From the NCBI GenBank assembly GCA_036268615.1, contig DATATV010000021.1:1-64000 (forward strand): a stretch of DNA of 64,000 nucleotides. Direction: 5' to 3'. Under the pieces are notes generated by a model. That model worked only from the letters and a program-made list of their open reading frames with translations, did not search any database and had not been told where the DNA came from. The stretch is from DATATV01 sp036268615 (GTDB lineage Bacteria; Actinomycetota; Actinomycetes; Mycobacteriales; Pseudonocardiaceae). A program made the position numbers and the translations under genes. This document shows positions 32,394-40,590 of this stretch, piece after piece (position 1 is the stretch's first letter; the number at the start of each line of letters is the position of its first letter).

Positions 32394-34106
32394 TCAGCCG
32401 CGCTGGGTGCGCACGCCGAGCAGCACGTCCTCCCAGGACGGCACGATCGGGTGGTTCTTCTTGCCGCGCTTGCTGCCGGCGGGCTTGCCGTTGGTGGCCG
32501 GCGGGGTCTCCTCGGCCGGCTCGGCTTCGGCCTTGGGTTCCGGCGCGGGCTCGGCCTTCGGCTCCGGCGTGAGTTCCGGCTCGGCGGGCAACTCGACGAC
32601 CGGTTCCGGCTCCCGGACGGCCTCGACCGGCTCCTCGACCCGAGGCAATTCCGGCTCCGGGGTCGGCGGGGTCCGCCGCGCGACCGGCTCGACAACCGGC
32701 ACCTCTGGCTCAGCCGTGCGCTCGGCTGCCCGCTCGGTGACCTTGCGTTCGGCCACCTTCCGCTCGGTCACCTTGCGCTCGGTCGGCAGCACCCGCTCGG
32801 GCATCGCTCGTTCGGGCATCGCTCGTTCGGGCGCAGCACGGTCCGGCACGGCCCGTTCCGGTACCGCCCGTTCCGGTACCGCCCGTTCCGGCACCGCCCG
32901 TTGCACGGTGCGTTCGGCCGCAGCCCGTTCGGACACAGTGTGCTCGGGTACCGCCCGTTCCGGCACGGCTCGTTCCTGGCTCGCCCGCTCGGGCACCCGA
33001 CGCTCGGGTCCGATCCGTTCCGGCCCGACCCGCTCCGGTGCCGGCCGCTCGGCCGCCGGATGTTCCGGCGCGCGCCGGTCCGGTGCCGGCCGCTCGGGCG
33101 TGACCCGGCCGGGCAGGATGCGCTCCGGCATGGCCCGCCGCTCCGGCATCACCCGGTCGGGTCCGGACCGCTCGGGCACGGCCGGCCTCCGCCGCTCCGG
33201 CAGGTCCCGTTCCGGCAGCCGTTCGGGCAGGTCGCGTTCGGGCAGATGGCGTTCGGGCACATTGCGGTCCGGCACATTGCGGTCCGGCAGGTTGCGGTCC
33301 GGCAGCATCCGTTCCGGTGCCGCGCGCTCGGCCGAGGGCCGCTCGATCCGGTCCGGCCGGTCGACCGACGGCGGCTCGGCGACCGGACGCTCCAACTGGG
33401 GTCGTTCGGCCATCGGGCGTTCGGTGAACGGCCGCTCGATCGCCGGCGGCCGCGGTCCGGTCTGGCTCTCCAGGGCCTGCCGGGCCAGCTCCGTCACCGG
33501 GCGCACGGTGCGCAGCGGGCGGTTGGCCGCGTTCGGGTCCATCAGGTCGAGGGCGTGCTCGTCCAGCGGAACCACGGTGCCGCCGTGCGCGCCCGGGTGG
33601 AACGCCCAGTGCGCCCGGTTGTCCGAGCGGCCGGTGTACCACTGGAGCTCGACGATCCACTTGCCGTCCTCGCCACGCCACGAGTCCCACAGCGCGGTCG
33701 CGTAGTCCTGGCCGCGCAGCCCGAAGGCGTGCGCGGCGACCTCGGCCAGCGTCTGCACGTCCGGGCCGTCCTCGCGGACCGGGTGCGCCCGCTGGGCAAG
33801 TTCGGCCGTACGTGAGCGCTCCAGCAGAACCGGGTAGGCGAACCGCTCGATCCGACTGGCCGGCACGCCGGCGGCCGCGGCCACCTGGTCCACGGATTCG
33901 CCGCCACGAATTCGGGTCTGGATCTCACGGGGACGCATCAGGCTCTCCAGCTCGATCTCGATCTGGCCGAGTCGGGTGACGTCGCCGCGCGCGGCGGCCC
34001 GCAGCCGCTCGTCGGCCGGGATCGTGAAGCGCTCGCTGCGCGCGGAGTCCTCGCAAATGACGGACTTGCCGTCTTCGCTGAGTCCCACGACTCGCAGCGC
34101 ACGCAT
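32394..34106 (-). CDS. sepH: Cell division protein SepH (DUF3071) with pentapeptide-repeat linker
   Basis: SepH binds FtsZ and promotes its assembly in actinobacteria. The N-terminal DUF3071 domain (residues 1-215) starts MRALRVVGLSEDGKSVIC and contains a helix-turn-helix-like stretch (GGESVDQVAAAAGVPASRIERFAYPVLLERSR, about 68-100) and WIVELQWY. The conserved C-terminus is VPSWEDVLLGVR (about 555-566). Between them, residues 222-465 consist of more than forty xPERx-like pentapeptides, then an acidic Pro/Glu region, making the protein 570 residues and far longer than most SepH proteins. The start ATG 34106 has AGGAGG 5 nt upstream; the adjacent GTG is too close. Upstream lies a strong hairpin and then serC. 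Confidence 0.93.
   Translation of the reverse strand: MRALRVVGLSEDGKSVICEDSARSERFTIPADERLRAAARGDVTRLGQIEIELESLMRPREIQTRIRGGESVDQVAAAAGVPASRIERFAYPVLLERSRTAELAQRAHPVREDGPDVQTLAEVAAHAFGLRGQDYATALWDSWRGEDGKWIVELQWYTGRSDNRAHWAFHPGAHGGTVVPLDEHALDLMDPNAANRPLRTVRPVTELARQALESQTGPRPPAIERPFTERPMAERPQLERPVAEPPSVDRPDRIERPSAERAAPERMLPDRNLPDRNVPDRNVPERHLPERDLPERLPERDLPERRRPAVPERSGPDRVMPERRAMPERILPGRVTPERPAPDRRAPEHPAAERPAPERVGPERIGPERRVPERASQERAVPERAVPEHTVSERAAAERTVQRAVPERAVPERAVPERAVPDRAAPERAMPERAMPERVLPTERKVTERKVAERKVTERAAERTAEPEVPVVEPVARRTPPTPEPELPRVEEPVEAVREPEPVVELPAEPELTPEPKAEPAPEPKAEAEPAEETPPATNGKPAGSKRGKKNHPIVPSWEDVLLGVRTQRG
32712..33443 (-). repeat. Degenerate 15-bp repeats encoding PER-type pentapeptides in SepH
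   Basis: About 45 consecutive five-residue units of the form (P/A/T)ER-x-x encode an alternating charge, Pro-punctuated linker. Some blocks are almost identical at DNA level (four successive PERAV units near 32850-32910), which indicates recent slippage or unequal exchange. Confidence 0.9.
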
Positions 34107-34150
34107 CACGGCCTCCTGATGACTTCACCTCGCCGGGTATGACGTTAGGT

Positions 34151-34182
34151 CGGCGCGCCTGCTTGACGGCGCAGGCGCGCCG
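34151..34182. terminator. Strong hairpin between serC and sepH
   Basis: CGGCGCGCCTGC (34151-34162) and GCAGGCGCGCCG (34171-34182) form a perfect 12-bp stem with an 8-nt loop. It lies 156 bp beyond serC and 45 bp before the sepH start on the same strand. It is either the serC terminator or a structured sepH leader; no T-run is present. Confidence 0.5.
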
Positions 34183-34338
34183 AGCCATACGAGATCTACT
34201 TGTGATCTTGCCGTATGCCTGCGGCCTCCCGCACCGGTCGTCGAGCGAACCTCACCCACACGGCCCAACGGTAGCCGTGTTTTCGAGATGGCGTGGTCAG
34301 TATCTTCCAGCCGGTGATCGGAATCTTCCGGTCCACGC

Positions 34339-35472
34339 TCAGCCCAGGCGCTCGACCACCCAGTCCACGCAACGGGTCAGCGCGGTGATGTCGTCGGGCT
34401 CGATGGCCGGGAACATCCCGACCCGCAACTGGTTGCGGCCCAACTTGCGGTACGGCTCGACATCGACGATTCCGTTGGCGCGCAACACCTTCGCCACCGT
34501 CGCAGCGTCCACCTGGTCGGTGAAGTCGATGGTGCCCACGACCAGCGAACGCTTTGCCGGGTCGGTGACGAACGGCACGGTGTACTCGGTCTTCTCCGCC
34601 CAGGTGTAGAGCCGGCTCGACGAATCGGTGGTGCGCTTGACCGCCCAGTCAAGGCCGCCGTTGCCGTTGAGCCAGTCGATCTGCTCGGCGAGCAGGAACA
34701 GCGTGGACACGGCGGGGGTGTTGTAGGTCTGGTCCTTGGTCGAGTTGTCCAGCGCGACGGGCAGCGAGAGGAATTCCGGCACCCAGCGGCCCGACTTGCC
34801 GATCTCGTTGATCCGCTCGACCGCGGCCGGGCTGCACAGCGCGATCCACAGGCCACCGTCGGAGGCGAAGCACTTCTGCGGCGCGAAGTAGTAGACATCC
34901 GCGTCGCTCACCGAGACCGGCAGGCCGCCGGCGCCGGAAGTCGCGTCGACCAGCACGAGCGGTCCGTCGGCGGGCCGGCTGACCGGCACCATCACGCCGG
35001 TCGAGGTCTCGTTGTGCGCCCAGGCGAGCACGTCGACGCCGTCGTCGACGAGCGAGACTGCCGGCGCGTCGCCCGCGTCGGCCTTGACCACGACGGAGTC
35101 GCCGAGGAAGGGCGCGTCACTGGTGACCTTGGCGAACTTCGAGCTGAACTCGCCGTAGGTGAGGTGCTGTGCGCGGTCGCGGACAAGGCCGAAGGCGGCG
35201 GCGTCCCAGAACGCGGTGGTGCCGCCGTTGCCGAGCACGACCTCGTAGCCCTCGGGCACCGAGAACAGCTCGCGCAGGCCCGAGCGCACGCGCCCGACCA
35301 GGGATTTCACCGGCTTCTGCCGGTGTGAGGTGCCGAGCAGCTCAGCGCCGGCGGACGCCAGCGCGGCGACCTGCTCGGGGCGAACCTTGGACGGTCCGCA
35401 GCCGAATCGACCGTCCGATGGCTTCAGCTCGGCGGGCAGTTCGAGGGTGAGTGGGTCGGCCGCCTGGGTCAT
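34339..35472 (-). CDS. serC: Phosphoserine aminotransferase SerC
   Basis: This 377-residue PLP enzyme converts 3-phosphohydroxypyruvate and glutamate to phosphoserine in serine synthesis. It is the actinobacterial type: FGCGPSKVRPEQ near the N-terminus, TSHRQ, GNGGTTAFWDAA, and the PLP-binding Lys in YYFAPQKCFASDGGLW (about residue 196). It ends RKLGRNQLRVGMFPAIEPDDITALTRCVDWVVERL, closing the small domain. The start ATG 35472 has GAAAGG 8 nt upstream; upstream in-frame codons have no support. It stands alone, and a hairpin lies between it and sepH downstream. Confidence 0.95.
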   Translation of the reverse strand: MTQAADPLTLELPAELKPSDGRFGCGPSKVRPEQVAALASAGAELLGTSHRQKPVKSLVGRVRSGLRELFSVPEGYEVVLGNGGTTAFWDAAAFGLVRDRAQHLTYGEFSSKFAKVTSDAPFLGDSVVVKADAGDAPAVSLVDDGVDVLAWAHNETSTGVMVPVSRPADGPLVLVDATSGAGGLPVSVSDADVYYFAPQKCFASDGGLWIALCSPAAVERINEIGKSGRWVPEFLSLPVALDNSTKDQTYNTPAVSTLFLLAEQIDWLNGNGGLDWAVKRTTDSSSRLYTWAEKTEYTVPFVTDPAKRSLVVGTIDFTDQVDAATVAKVLRANGIVDVEPYRKLGRNQLRVGMFPAIEPDDITALTRCVDWVVERLG

Positions 35473-35642
35473 GGGGAATGCCTTTCGCACCGCGGATCGA
35501 CAGTCTGCACGTTCACGCGGGACCGACCCGCCCGCGTCGGCGGTGTGGCCGATCCCACCGCCCAGTCTTGCAGCCGGGCTCAATCGATATTCGGCCAGGC
35601 GGCCCACCTGGCCCCACACCGGGGACAGGACAGACGAAACAG

Positions 35643-36398
35643 TCAGCGCAGGTGGGATGCCCCGTTGAGATCCAACACCGTGCCACTGGCCCAGGTCGCC
35701 TCGGCGGAGGCGAGCCAGCTGATCGCGGCGGCGATCTCGTCGGCCTCCCCGGCCCGGCCGAACGGGCTCTGCGCGCGGATGGCCGCTCCGCGCGGACCGT
35801 CCAGCAGTTCCGCGGTCATCTCGGTGCGGGTGAAGCCCGGCGCGACCGCGGACACCGCGATGCCGTGCGGAGCCAGGGCGACCGCGAGTGACTGGGACAG
35901 CGCGTGCACGGCCGCCTTGCTGGCGCCGTAGGCCGGCGCGACCGGCTCACCCCGGTACGCGCCCCGCGACCCGACGAAGATCAGCCGGGCGCCCTGCGCC
36001 GCGGCCTCGCGGTGCAGCAGGTGGTCGACGAACGCCCAGCTCAGATTGGCCACCCCGAACAGGTTGACGTCCAGCGTGCGCCGCCACACCTGCTGCCAGT
36101 CCGCATAGTCGATCGTCGTCACGTCGTGCTCGTCGTAGACGCCGGCGTTGTTCACCAGCACGTCCACCCCGCCCAACCGCTCGACCGCGGTGTCCAGCAC
36201 CGAGCGGACCGCCAGCGGATCTGTCAGGTCTCCTGACACGACACAGTGGCCACTGCCGGCCAGGGTGGACAGCACCGACTCGGCGCGGGAGCGGCCCGAG
36301 TTGTAGTGCACGGCGACGGCGAAACCAGCGTCGGCCAGCCGGCGGGCGGCGGCCGCGCCGATGCCACTCGAACCGCCGGTGATCAAAGCTCTGCGCAC
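35643..36398 (-). CDS. Short-chain dehydrogenase/reductase
   Basis: This 251-residue classical SDR has the NAD(P)-binding ITGGSSGIG near its N-terminus, VNNAGVY, the catalytic Ser in VGSRGAYRG and the Tyr-Lys pair in AYGASKAAVHALS, so it should be active. HYNSGRSRAES after strand 2 suggests NADPH preference. It resembles 3-oxoacyl-ACP reductase-like FabG homologues. The substrate is unknown. GTG 36398 has GGAGAGG 8 nt upstream. It follows the alpha/beta hydrolase gene on the same strand with a 41-bp gap, so the two are probably one operon under the TetR operator. Confidence 0.88.
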   Translation of the reverse strand: MRRALITGGSSGIGAAAARRLADAGFAVAVHYNSGRSRAESVLSTLAGSGHCVVSGDLTDPLAVRSVLDTAVERLGGVDVLVNNAGVYDEHDVTTIDYADWQQVWRRTLDVNLFGVANLSWAFVDHLLHREAAAQGARLIFVGSRGAYRGEPVAPAYGASKAAVHALSQSLAVALAPHGIAVSAVAPGFTRTEMTAELLDGPRGAAIRAQSPFGRAGEADEIAAAISWLASAEATWASGTVLDLNGASHLR

Positions 36399-36439
36399 GG
36401 GTTCGTCCTCTCCGGTGCTGGTCAGCGACAGGTCGCAGA

Positions 36440-37294
36440 CTACTGAGGATGGTCCGCGTCGGAGGTCGACAGCAGGAACCCGCCGATCTCGCGGGCGACC
36501 GTCGCCGGCTCGTCCAGCATGGACAGCACATACGCCCCGGGGACCTCGGCGTAACGCGCCCGGGGCAGCAACTCGGCCAGCCGGCGGCCGTGTTCGGGCG
36601 GCATCACCCGGTTGTCCGGCGACCACAGCACCAGCGCGTCGCCATGGAATCCGCGCAGCGCCTCGGTGTCCCGGATCAGCGCGGCCTTGTCGAACCTCGT
36701 CCGGCAGTAGGCCAGCAGGTCGCGGAGCACGCCCCGGTCGCGCAGCACCGGCGCGGTCCAGCGGCGCACCACCTCGTCGGGCACCGGCCGCCGGGTCATC
36801 TGGCCGAAGAGCGGCGGCTGCCGGCGCAGCCAGCCGATCCGCAGCTGCCGGGCGGCCAGGCGCAGACCGCCGGGCACCCGCACCGCGACCATCAGCAGTC
36901 GGCCGGGCAGCCCGGGCGGGAAGTTGTCGAACGCCTCGCAGGGCAGGATCACCTGGCGGGCCACCCGCTGGTCGAGGCCGCGCGCGGTGAGGAACAACCC
37001 GCCGCCCCAGTCGCTGTGCACGAGCGTCACGTCGGTCAGGTCCAGTGCTCTCAGGAAGTCCGCGACCAGTTGGACCTGGCCGGGCATGGTCAGGTCCGCC
37101 TCCGGGTTCATCGCCCGGCGGTGCGCGCCCAGCGGCAGCACCGGACGCAGGTAGCGCCGGCCCTCCGGCAGCAGCGGCAGCACGGTGTCCCAGACGGTGT
37201 GGTCCATCAGCAGGCCGTGCAACAGCACCACCGGGGGCCCGGAGCCCCGCTCGTCGTACTCGATGACACCTGCCGGCAGCTCGACGTCGCGCAT
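36440..37294 (-). CDS. Alpha/beta hydrolase with predicted Asp nucleophile
   Basis: This 284-residue hydrolase has the oxyanion motif LLHGLLMDH (about residues 23-31). The nucleophile elbow reads VHSDWGG, where the residue at the nucleophile position is Asp, as in haloalkane dehalogenases and epoxide hydrolases (HDWGG), not Ser. The C-terminal catalytic His may lie near YAEVPGAYVLSMLDEP, where a Tyr stands at the usual place, so the triad is uncertain. ATG 37294 has GGAGG just upstream. It is divergent from a TetR regulator across a 51-bp gap filled by two palindromes, and it probably heads an operon with the SDR. Confidence 0.82.
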   Translation of the reverse strand: MRDVELPAGVIEYDERGSGPPVVLLHGLLMDHTVWDTVLPLLPEGRRYLRPVLPLGAHRRAMNPEADLTMPGQVQLVADFLRALDLTDVTLVHSDWGGGLFLTARGLDQRVARQVILPCEAFDNFPPGLPGRLLMVAVRVPGGLRLAARQLRIGWLRRQPPLFGQMTRRPVPDEVVRRWTAPVLRDRGVLRDLLAYCRTRFDKAALIRDTEALRGFHGDALVLWSPDNRVMPPEHGRRLAELLPRARYAEVPGAYVLSMLDEPATVAREIGGFLLSTSDADHPQ

Positions 37295-37304
37295 TCGACC
37301 TCCA

Positions 37305-37336
37305 CTAGAACGGTCACTCTAGAATGACTGTTCTAG
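37305..37336. promoter_or_regulatory. Double palindromic TetR operator
   Basis: CTAGAACGGTCACTCTAG (37305-37322) and CTAGAATGACTGTTCTAG (37319-37336) are two overlapping 18-bp sites sharing the central CTAG, and together they form one larger inverted repeat (11 of 12 bp between the outer arms). The right site covers TAGCAT (37334-37339), a -10 box 6 nt before the tetR GTG. Confidence 0.7.
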
Positions 37337-37345
37337 CATCGACAG

Positions 37346-37930
37346 GTGAAGACTGACCAGCGAATCGTGCGGGCAATGGCCGAGCTGCTGCGGGTGCAGG
37401 GTTACGCCGCGACCGGCATCCAGCAGCTCGCCACGGCCGCCGAAGCACCCACCGGCTCGATCTATCACCACTTCAAGGGCGGCAAGCGGGAGGTCGCCGC
37501 GGCCGCGCTCCGGCAGACCGGCGCCGCCTACATCCAGCTGTTGCCGATGCTGCTGGACCGACACGAGAACCTGGTCGAGGCGATCGAAGCCGCCTTCGCG
37601 GCCGCCGCCGAGGACCTGGCGGGCACCGGCTGGGCGAACATGTGCCCGGTCGGCACCGTCACCGGCGAGATCGCCGACGCCGAGCCCGAACTGCGGACGG
37701 TCGCCGCGGAGGTGATCACCTCCTGGGTCGACCAGGGCACCGCCTACCTGGCCGGCCGCGGCCTGGCCGACGCCGACGCGCGCGCCGCGATGTACGCGCT
37801 GCTCGCCGCGATCGAGGGGGCGTTCATCCTGGCCCGCGGCCAGCGGTCGGTCGAGCCGCTGCTCGCCGCGGGCCGGGCCGTCGCCGCCTACGTCGGGACG
37901 CTGCCGATCGGCGTCAGCCCGCTTGGGTGA
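37346..37930 (+). CDS. TetR-family transcriptional repressor
   Basis: This 194-residue repressor has the N-terminal helix-turn-helix (VQGYAATGIQQLATAAEAPTGSIYHHFKGGK, about residues 19-50) with the family's YxHF signature, and an all-helical ligand-binding domain with NMCPVGTVTGEIADAEPELR, as in the LmrA/YxaF group. It probably represses itself and the divergent hydrolase-SDR genes through the double operator and is released by a hydrophobic ligand. GTG 37346 is supported by a -10 box 6 nt upstream, so the mRNA is leaderless. It overlaps the next convergent gene by 17 bp at the 3' end. Confidence 0.92.
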   Translation: MKTDQRIVRAMAELLRVQGYAATGIQQLATAAEAPTGSIYHHFKGGKREVAAAALRQTGAAYIQLLPMLLDRHENLVEAIEAAFAAAAEDLAGTGWANMCPVGTVTGEIADAEPELRTVAAEVITSWVDQGTAYLAGRGLADADARAAMYALLAAIEGAFILARGQRSVEPLLAAGRAVAAYVGTLPIGVSPLG

Positions 37931-38885
37931 GCAGCGATTCTGCCTTGTCCACCAAGGCTTTCACCTCACGCAGATCGGTCTCCGAACGCGCCGCCTCCAG
38001 CCGGGTCAGCACCTCAAGGTACCGCTGCGACGCCTCGGCGAGGCCGACGTCGGACCGGGCGCCGCGACCGGTGCGGACGGTCTCGGCGAGTTCGTAGATC
38101 TTCGCCTGGGTGGCCGCGCGCAGGCCGGCCGCCTGGTCGCGGCGCTGCTGGGCGGCGATCGCGCGCAGGCCGAGCCGGCGCAGCCCGAGGAACAGGCCGA
38201 GCACCACCACGACGACCAGCGCCAGCCAGCCGGCGATCTTGAGCGTGCGGTACTGCTCGTGCAGCACCCGGGGCGGCGGCGGGCTGGCCAGCTGGGTGCG
38301 CGCGGCGATGTCGTACTCGGCCGCCAGTTCGCTGATCAGCGGGGTCTGCTGGCCGTCCGCGGTGGCCAGCCAGGTGCTGGTGGCGATGTCGGCGCCCAGG
38401 TTGTTCGCCCACACGCTCGCCGGGTCGAGGCCGAAGGTCTGCTCGCCGACCGGAATCCGTGCGGTCGGCCAGTTCGCGCCGACACACGCGTAGGGCTGGA
38501 GATTGGGCTGCAACAGCACCACCAACACCTCGCCGAACTCGCGGGCGATGCTCCGGCACACGTCGTAGTCGTCGTCGGTGTTGCCCGGCAGCGCCTGGTC
38601 GTACATCGCCACCACGATCGGGCGGTTGCCGATCGCCCGGTCCGCCGCGGTCAGGTCGACCCACTTGCGCGCCCCGGGCGCGACGTACACCGGGCCGGCG
38701 CGCAACGCCGAGAAGGTGACCGCCGCGTGCGCGGGCGTGCTCGGGAAGAACGTGCCGGCCAGCACCGGGACGAACACCAGCACGGTGACCATCGCGTAAC
38801 CGAGCACGATCCAGCCCAGCACCCGCAGCGTCCGGGGCAGGGCACCCAGCAGGTGCCGGATCGGACCGGTGGTCGGCTCGCTCAC
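37914..38885 (-). CDS. Membrane-anchored protein with one PVYV extracytoplasmic module
   Basis: I do not recognise this 323-residue protein. It has a membrane helix at about 20-45, an extracytoplasmic domain (about 55-205) beginning AGPVYVAPGARKWVDL with two Cys residues (DVCRSIAR and PYACVG), a second helix (about 218-240), and a cytoplasmic helical tail (about 245-323) of coiled-coil type (LEAARSETDLREVKALVDKAESLL). Its module resembles the two in the upstream gene, to which it is coupled by a 4-nt ATGA overlap. It probably forms a complex with the upstream products. No enzyme motif is seen. Confidence 0.8.
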   Translation of the reverse strand: MSEPTTGPIRHLLGALPRTLRVLGWIVLGYAMVTVLVFVPVLAGTFFPSTPAHAAVTFSALRAGPVYVAPGARKWVDLTAADRAIGNRPIVVAMYDQALPGNTDDDYDVCRSIAREFGEVLVVLLQPNLQPYACVGANWPTARIPVGEQTFGLDPASVWANNLGADIATSTWLATADGQQTPLISELAAEYDIAARTQLASPPPPRVLHEQYRTLKIAGWLALVVVVVLGLFLGLRRLGLRAIAAQQRRDQAAGLRAATQAKIYELAETVRTGRGARSDVGLAEASQRYLEVLTRLEAARSETDLREVKALVDKAESLLTQAG

Positions 38886-40264
38886 TCGGCCGCCTCGTTC
38901 CCGGTCGGCCCACCGCTCGGCACGGCGGTGGCCGTCCCGGTCGCGGTGAGCAGGGTCAAGCCCTGGTGCGCGGACTCCGCGGCGCGGGTGAACTCCGCCG
39001 TCCCGCTCGCCTCCTCGGCCAGCGCGGTGGCGGTGGACAGCCGCTCAGCCGCCTGCCCGAGCCGGGCGCCCAAGCGGTCGCGGGTGAGCGGGTCCTGGTC
39101 GGCGCGCACGATCGCCCCGGCGAGTTTCGCCACCGCCTCGGTGGCCGCCGCCCGGCTCCGGCGCAGCGTCTCGGCGGATCGGCGGCTGTTGGCCGCGCGG
39201 CGCAGTTCCCAGCCGCCGAGGCCGATGATCGCCAGCAGCAGCGCGGTTCCGGCGAACGCCCACGGCGCAAGGTAACCCGCGGTGCTCGCCGCGCTCGGCG
39301 CCTGGGTGAGCACGCCCTGGCTGCGCGAGATCGTCCCGTTACGCAGCTCGCGCCACCGGGTGGCGAACGCGGTCGCGGACTCGCCGGCGTGCGCGGGGTT
39401 CAGATAGAGCAGGTCGCCGATGGCCGCGCCGAGCGCGTACCGGCCGGCGGCGGCGAGGTCGGCGGGCTTGCCGGAGCCGGCGTAGCTGAGCCAGCCGCCG
39501 CGGTCGACCAGGACCAGTCTGCCGGGAAAGGCCGCGGCCAGCGCGTCGGCCAGCCGGGGCTCGGGGGCGCCCGGGGCGAGCAGCGGCAGCACCGCGAGCA
39601 GCACCGGCTGGTCGTCGGGGAAGTTGTTGTCGGACAAGGCGAAGGCCGGTGCGGCCGGGTCGACGTAGACCGGGTGGGTGCGCAGCGCGGCGGTCAGTGC
39701 CGCCACCGTCGCCGGGTCGGCCGGCACGTCCGCGGGCACCGGCGGGGCGCTCGGTGTCTCGCCGCGCACGGCCTGCAGCGCGGCGGTCACCGCGCCGGTC
39801 ACGTCCCGGGTTTCCAGCAGCGGCCGGGCGTACTGCGCGATCAGCCAGGTGTTCAGGTCGAAGTAGCCGTTCTTCGCGACCGAAGTGGACAGTGCCGGCG
39901 AGCGCACGTCCACCGCGAGACCGTCGACCAGGATGATCGTGTTGCGCGTGCCGACCGCGCGGAACAGCTCGTTGAACAGCACCTGGCTGTCCACGATCCC
40001 GCTGACCATGGCGAAGTAGACCGTGCCGACCCCGGGCCGGCCGGAGGTCGCGGCGAGCGCGGTGTGCAGCGCCGTGCTGTCCAGCCCGACCGACGGGTCG
40101 CTGCCCAGGTAGACCGGGTCGGTCCGCCAGGCCGCGATGATCGCCGCCTCGGAGTTGACCGGAGCGTTGACCGGAGCGGACGGGACGGCGCCGGCCGGTG
40201 CCCAGCCGATCAGCGTGAGCAGCAGGCCGATGAGCAGGGCCGGGGCCAGGGTGCGGCCGGTCAT
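38882..40264 (-). CDS. Secreted/membrane protein with two PVYV modules and cytoplasmic coiled coil
   Basis: This 460-residue protein of unknown function has a signal sequence (about residues 5-27), a module starting TDPVYLGSDPSVGLD (about 48-165), a second starting THPVYVDPAAPAFAL (about 190-325), a membrane helix (about 347-368), and a cytoplasmic helical region (about 370-445). Each module has the order PVY motif, hydrophobic strand, helix, and a strand of the type IILVDG or LVLVDRGG. It overlaps both neighbours by 4 nt (ATGA), so all three genes are translationally coupled. The fold may be related to TPM-like domains, but I cannot confirm that. Confidence 0.8.
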   Translation of the reverse strand: MTGRTLAPALLIGLLLTLIGWAPAGAVPSAPVNAPVNSEAAIIAAWRTDPVYLGSDPSVGLDSTALHTALAATSGRPGVGTVYFAMVSGIVDSQVLFNELFRAVGTRNTIILVDGLAVDVRSPALSTSVAKNGYFDLNTWLIAQYARPLLETRDVTGAVTAALQAVRGETPSAPPVPADVPADPATVAALTAALRTHPVYVDPAAPAFALSDNNFPDDQPVLLAVLPLLAPGAPEPRLADALAAAFPGRLVLVDRGGWLSYAGSGKPADLAAAGRYALGAAIGDLLYLNPAHAGESATAFATRWRELRNGTISRSQGVLTQAPSAASTAGYLAPWAFAGTALLLAIIGLGGWELRRAANSRRSAETLRRSRAAATEAVAKLAGAIVRADQDPLTRDRLGARLGQAAERLSTATALAEEASGTAEFTRAAESAHQGLTLLTATGTATAVPSGGPTGNEAAE

Positions 40265-40590
40265 CAGGCGGACTCCGGCCGGTCGGCGGTGGCCAGCCGA
40301 GCCAGCCCGTCCCGGGCGCACTGTCCGGCCACCGCGCACTGTGGGGCGGTGGCCGCGTCGGCCAGCAGCGCGCCCGCGGTGTTCCATCGTTCCCGGGCGG
40401 CGGCGAGCGTGTCCTCGGTCCCGGTCCGGGCGTCCAGCGCGTAACCCAGCTCGTGGTAGGCGGACTCCGCGTCGGCACGGGCGGCGGCGAGGGCCCGGCG
40501 GCGCGCGGCGCCGAGCCGGATCGGCACCAGGGCGACCGCGATGATCAGTAGCACGCCGACCAGCCAGAGCACCGCCGAACCCACGGACAT
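40264..40590 (-). CDS. Small single-pass membrane protein heading the PVYV operon
   Basis: This 108-residue protein has an N-terminal membrane helix (about 5-25), a basic stretch (RLGAARRRALAAARADAE), and a soluble helical part with two Cys residues (APQCAVAGQCARDG, about 85-95). No known family is recognised. ATG 40590 has AAGGGGG 7 nt upstream, a strong site, so this is the first gene of the three-gene operon. Its soluble helices resemble the cytoplasmic coiled-coil tails of the two downstream proteins, which suggests assembly through them. A 400-bp gap separates it from the divergent pdxH. Confidence 0.75.
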   Translation of the reverse strand: MSVGSAVLWLVGVLLIIAVALVPIRLGAARRRALAAARADAESAYHELGYALDARTGTEDTLAAARERWNTAGALLADAATAPQCAVAGQCARDGLARLATADRPESA

